This document shows, piece by piece, positions 60,885-64,000 of a DNA stretch of 64,000 nucleotides (the stretch's first letter is position 1; each line of letters opens with the position of its first letter). Both the position numbers and the translations under genes were made by a program. Origin of the DNA: Ifrita kowaldi. Taxonomy: Eukaryota; Chordata; Aves; Passeriformes; Cinclosomatidae. Under the pieces are notes generated by a model. The model had not been told where the DNA came from, made no database searches, and saw only the letters and a list, made by a program, of their open reading frames with translations. The stretch lies in NCBI GenBank assembly GCA_013398055.1, contig VZRS01002372.1:341258-405257 (forward strand), given 5' to 3'.

Positions 60885-62859
60885 ACTCCACACAAAATTC
60901 CCAAGAAATAGTAATACTTTCTCAACCAATGCTTCAACTTTTATGGAACTCTTTTCTGATTTGACTAGTTTTCTCTGAATTTATCAAGCAAGATAATTCA
61001 TGAACTATGTTCTTCAAATAATTAATGCTCCAGATGCCAGAGGAATATGTATGATATTTTCTGCCTCAGCTGTATGGAAAACTAGGACTCATTTTTTGAA
61101 TTTCACCAGAATATTTTCAACACAGGACCCCAGAGAATAGGAAATGTTCTTGTATAATGGAGGATAGGCTTCATTGAAGCACAAAGTAGCTTTTCTCCTT
61201 AGGATAGCTTTCCCTGGAGACATAGCCCTAGTGTGTCTAGAGTCTCCTTAAATCCTCTCCTTACATTTCTCTAACTTTCACAAAAGCAGAAAAAATATAA
61301 TTTGCAAAATTCTAATGTAGCACTGATATGTTTAATGAACTGGTTTGTTTAATGAGATGGGATAGTTCAAGATTGCTAGTTTCAATTGTTATATGAAGTA
61401 AAATTGACATAGACATATGCTTCATCTCATTCGTTAGTTTCTACTTCTTTTTATTATAAAAAACTTCAGTATTTGACTGGATAGCAAAATTCTTCAAAAC
61501 TTCAGCATTCTGGTAGTGGTAATGAAAGACTTTTACCTAATCTCAAGTTTGGTAATGTAAAGAAATAATTAATTTCCTTATTCTTTAATAAAGTTTCAAA
61601 ACCAAAAAGTTGTGGTTTTCATATGAAAACTAGACATATAAAAAATTAATCAGTTACATCAAGGAGATTTTAATGTCATTTGGGTATTTTTTCAAGGCTT
61701 TGCTCCTCGACTGGAGCATGCAAGAGGCAGGATGTTGCCTGAATCAGCCAAAGGACTGTAATAGAGTCTGGAACATCATCTTCTGTGTAAGTTCAGTCTC
61801 AAGACTGTATTAGTCCATGCAGAAGAGAGGTCTTTAGTCACTCCGTTAGCCTGAAGTGTATATAGTACTTTCATTTTGACATTTCAGACAAGTTCATTTA
61901 AACAAACTTTTGCCTTATCTTGCCTTGTAGTTGTTCACTACGAGGCAATTTCACATACAACTACCAAGCAGAAATCAGAAAAATAATTTTGTGTTATTAG
62001 AAAGTGCTCTTGACAGAATCAGAATCTCGATGTGGCTTGCAGAGATGGATAGCTATGTTTTTGAAAGGAATTTTACTGTAAATTGTGGCCTTTAGCTATC
62101 CTGCTGACAGTTCTATAGAACAGGACGCTTCTTTCTCAAAGATATTTTTCCCTCAAATAAAAGATAAAGGATGTAATCTGTCCTTTAATAATCTTCTTCT
62201 CAAATTCCAGATACGTTGCTCCTGGTTATACATAAGCTACAAAGACAGACTAACCACATACTCAAATACTTGACAAACATCTGTATCAAAACTGCATGAA
62301 AGAAATACTTGAAAACTTTGATCTTCACTGAAGTGATAAAAACCAGTGTAACCAGAAGTCCCTAAAATGCCAGAAATTTCAACATCCTAAATAACATAAT
62401 AATTGCAGTAACTCATGTACCTACAAGTGAACCAGTCGTAGTCTAAGTCATGATCAATGGGATCTGTTAACTCTTCTAGCTCTTCCAGGTGTTGAATGGG
62501 GAATTAAAGCTTCAGAACTGCTGTTCGCACAAAAGAAACCAAGTGAAACAGCTTTTATACCTGCACAGCAAAGCATAGCACAGCATATTTTCTGTTTAGA
62601 GCAGTAACATATTCATAGCCCTAAGCGTCTTCTGAATGTCAAAACATAGCCTAAATTTTAATATTTAACAAAATAATATTTCAGTGATCTCACTGAATCA
62701 TGAAAGTGTTATGAATCTTCTATAAAAGGTAATAAAAACTCCTCATTTCTCAGTCATTTCAAACCTTTTAATTTAAGGAGGTTAGACAAGCAAGGTAATG
62801 GATTACTTCTATCTTCTGTTTGTTAAGTGAAGATTCAAATCCCAGCCACATTGATATTT

Positions 62860-63765
62860 ACTGACGTCATGATCCGATTATTAAGATTCTCCAGAAATTC
62901 CTCTGCCCCAATTAAGGTGCAAACGAGACCATATGTCAGTGAAAATAGTATGGGTTTTATTTGATAGTAAATATGAGAGAGAGAGAGAGAAAGAAAGAAA
63001 TAGAAAATAGGTGGGGGGACAGAAAGAAAGTGACTGTGACAAAATGAAGAAAATATCACCACTCTGTGCATCCCAATGATGTTCTGTCGATCCTCTCCAG
63101 CTGGTCTTCTTGCTGGTGAAGTTCCCTCCGAAAATCATAGAATCTGATGGGTTAATATATGCTCAGGCTAGGTAGGAAAACCCAGGCACCTCCGTGAGGG
63201 GGGATGGATTTTGCCATTGTCTCTTACGACAGACTCCAGGTTTGTTGCATCACGTGCAGTCCTGTGGTGCAAGGCTTCAGGGATGACTCTGGGGGGCACT
63301 TTGGTGGGGCCTTTGATGGATTAAGGCACCCCCTCAGCTGCCTCTCATGTGAAAGTCCTGTGGATGTGCCCTGTGGGGTTGGGGGTTCCACAGCTGGCCC
63401 GGTTTGTGTAATTGGAGGATGGGTGTTTATTGCCTCTCACCAGAGGTTGCACCAGGCACCCAAAACCTCCTCCTCCCCCTCAGCTGGGGGGAGTCTGTGT
63501 AAACCTGGCTCCTGTGAGCTGTGCTCTCCCCCCACCCCAAACGCAGCCGGCAATAGTTGCAGCTGGTGGCTTTGATCTTTTGTTGATGCGTACCTTTCCC
63601 TCAGTCTGAGATGACTGAACAATAGGTTTCCCTTTATCTAATCAGCAGTTTGAATTTCAGTCCCAAGTCCCATTCTTCAGGGAGGTTTCTTTGGTTGTAG
63701 CTTCTTTATAATGAGCAAAACTTTATATCAATGTTTGAGGCATGAACTATTTTCAGTCTCTGACA
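62860..63765 (-). mobile_element. Avian ERV LTR, antisense
   Basis: On the minus strand it starts TGTCAGAGACTGAAAATAG (63765 leftwards). A reverse-complement polyadenylation signal (TTTTATTTG) lies at about 62956, followed by a GA-rich segment that is part of this LTR type. Blocks 'aattccctcc'-like GAAGTTCCCTCCGAAAATC (63117-63137), 'cccaggcacctccgtgag' and 'gggggcactttggtgggg' match an avian LTR family I recognise. The left edge is uncertain because no target duplication was found. The 123- and 65-codon ORFs at 63204-63609 are LTR sequence. Confidence 0.75.
62975..63000. repeat. (GA)n and (AAAG)n microsatellite within the LTR
   Basis: GAGAGA run of about 16 bp followed by three AAAG units, in the R/U5 part of the antisense LTR. 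Confidence 0.92.
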
Positions 63766-64000
63766 ACTGGTGAGGGAATGATTGAGAACTATGGAATGAA
63801 CTTCCTTAGCAATTAGGCATTTACTCTTCCACTCCAAGTGCTGTCAGGTTCATCTAATCTATTTATGAAAACCCATAATAGTAAGCACCTCATAAACAGT
63901 TGCAACACACTCTTTATTCTCAGTAATACAAAATAGAAGACATGTAACTTGTATAAGACATCACTTAACCATCTCCTGAAAGACATCTGAAAGCCTACAG
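63766..64000. other. Non-coding stretch at window end
   Basis: Nothing recognised in the last 235 bases. Confidence 0.55.

Larger units (their letters stand above)
57561..62859. other. AT-rich non-coding stretch with simple repeats
   Basis: About 5.3 kb without a recognisable gene or transposon apart from the simple repeats listed at 57970-58045 and 60733-60884. The four overlapping ORFs near 57819-58125 are caused by the A/C-rich repeat. Confidence 0.55.

Noticed and set aside
60660..60929. Overlapping Y/I/H-rich ORFs on both strands
   Set aside because: They are translations of the TA/CA microsatellite.
63204..63622. 123-codon ORF and two others near the window end
   Set aside because: They lie entirely within an antisense LTR; the GC-rich LTR simply has few stop codons.
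1..64000. A gene cluster, operon or defence-type system
   Set aside because: The window is vertebrate intergenic or intronic sequence dominated by dead retroelements; nothing in it supports such a system.

Overview
The window looks like AT-rich nuclear DNA of a bird. The main evidence is at least a dozen CR1 LINE fragments, many carrying the CR1 3' end with its TTCCAACC motif and ATTCTATG-type tail. It also holds solo LTRs of endogenous retroviruses of types I recognise from avian genomes. I recognise no complete protein-coding gene, rRNA, tRNA, CRISPR array, bacterial-style operon or origin. Almost all short ORFs are chance ORFs in AT-rich sequence or pieces of dead retroelements. The species cannot be fixed from sequence alone; the LTR set is familiar from neoavian birds, perhaps passerines.

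Layout. 1-7.4 kb: an old antisense CR1 piece, a sense ERVL-type LTR and a CR1 tail. 7.4-10 kb: an antisense CR1 reverse-transcriptase remnant, two exon-like ORFs with phase-compatible splice sites (the only hint of a cellular gene) and a CR1 copy with a large internal deletion. 12.8-17.8 kb: an intact solo LTR with a 5-bp target duplication, a diverged LTR piece and a truncated LTR. 21.3-26 kb: the largest CR1 (about 1.3 kb, endonuclease joined to reverse transcriptase across a deletion) and further CR1 pieces. 27.2-36.2 kb: antisense CR1 copies, an antisense LTR ending at an ambiguous base, a probable LTR and the first copy of an unnamed dispersed repeat. 36.2-52.5 kb: mostly featureless, with a CR1 tail containing a 24-bp microinversion, the second copy of the dispersed repeat and a probable LTR. 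52.5-55.7 kb: a CR1 split by an unidentified 249-bp insertion, then a solo LTR containing a second solo LTR, both with 5-bp target duplications. 55.7-64 kb: simple repeats, a short CR1 tail and an antisense LTR sharing its terminus with the nested LTR.

Nothing here forms a pathway or system. The biology that can be read is a retroelement archaeology: CR1 copies with 5' truncation and internal deletion, LTRs reduced to solo copies, and nested insertions that give relative ages. CR1 and LTR assignments rest on recognising family consensus features from memory, with no database search. Edges are approximate unless a target duplication is described.
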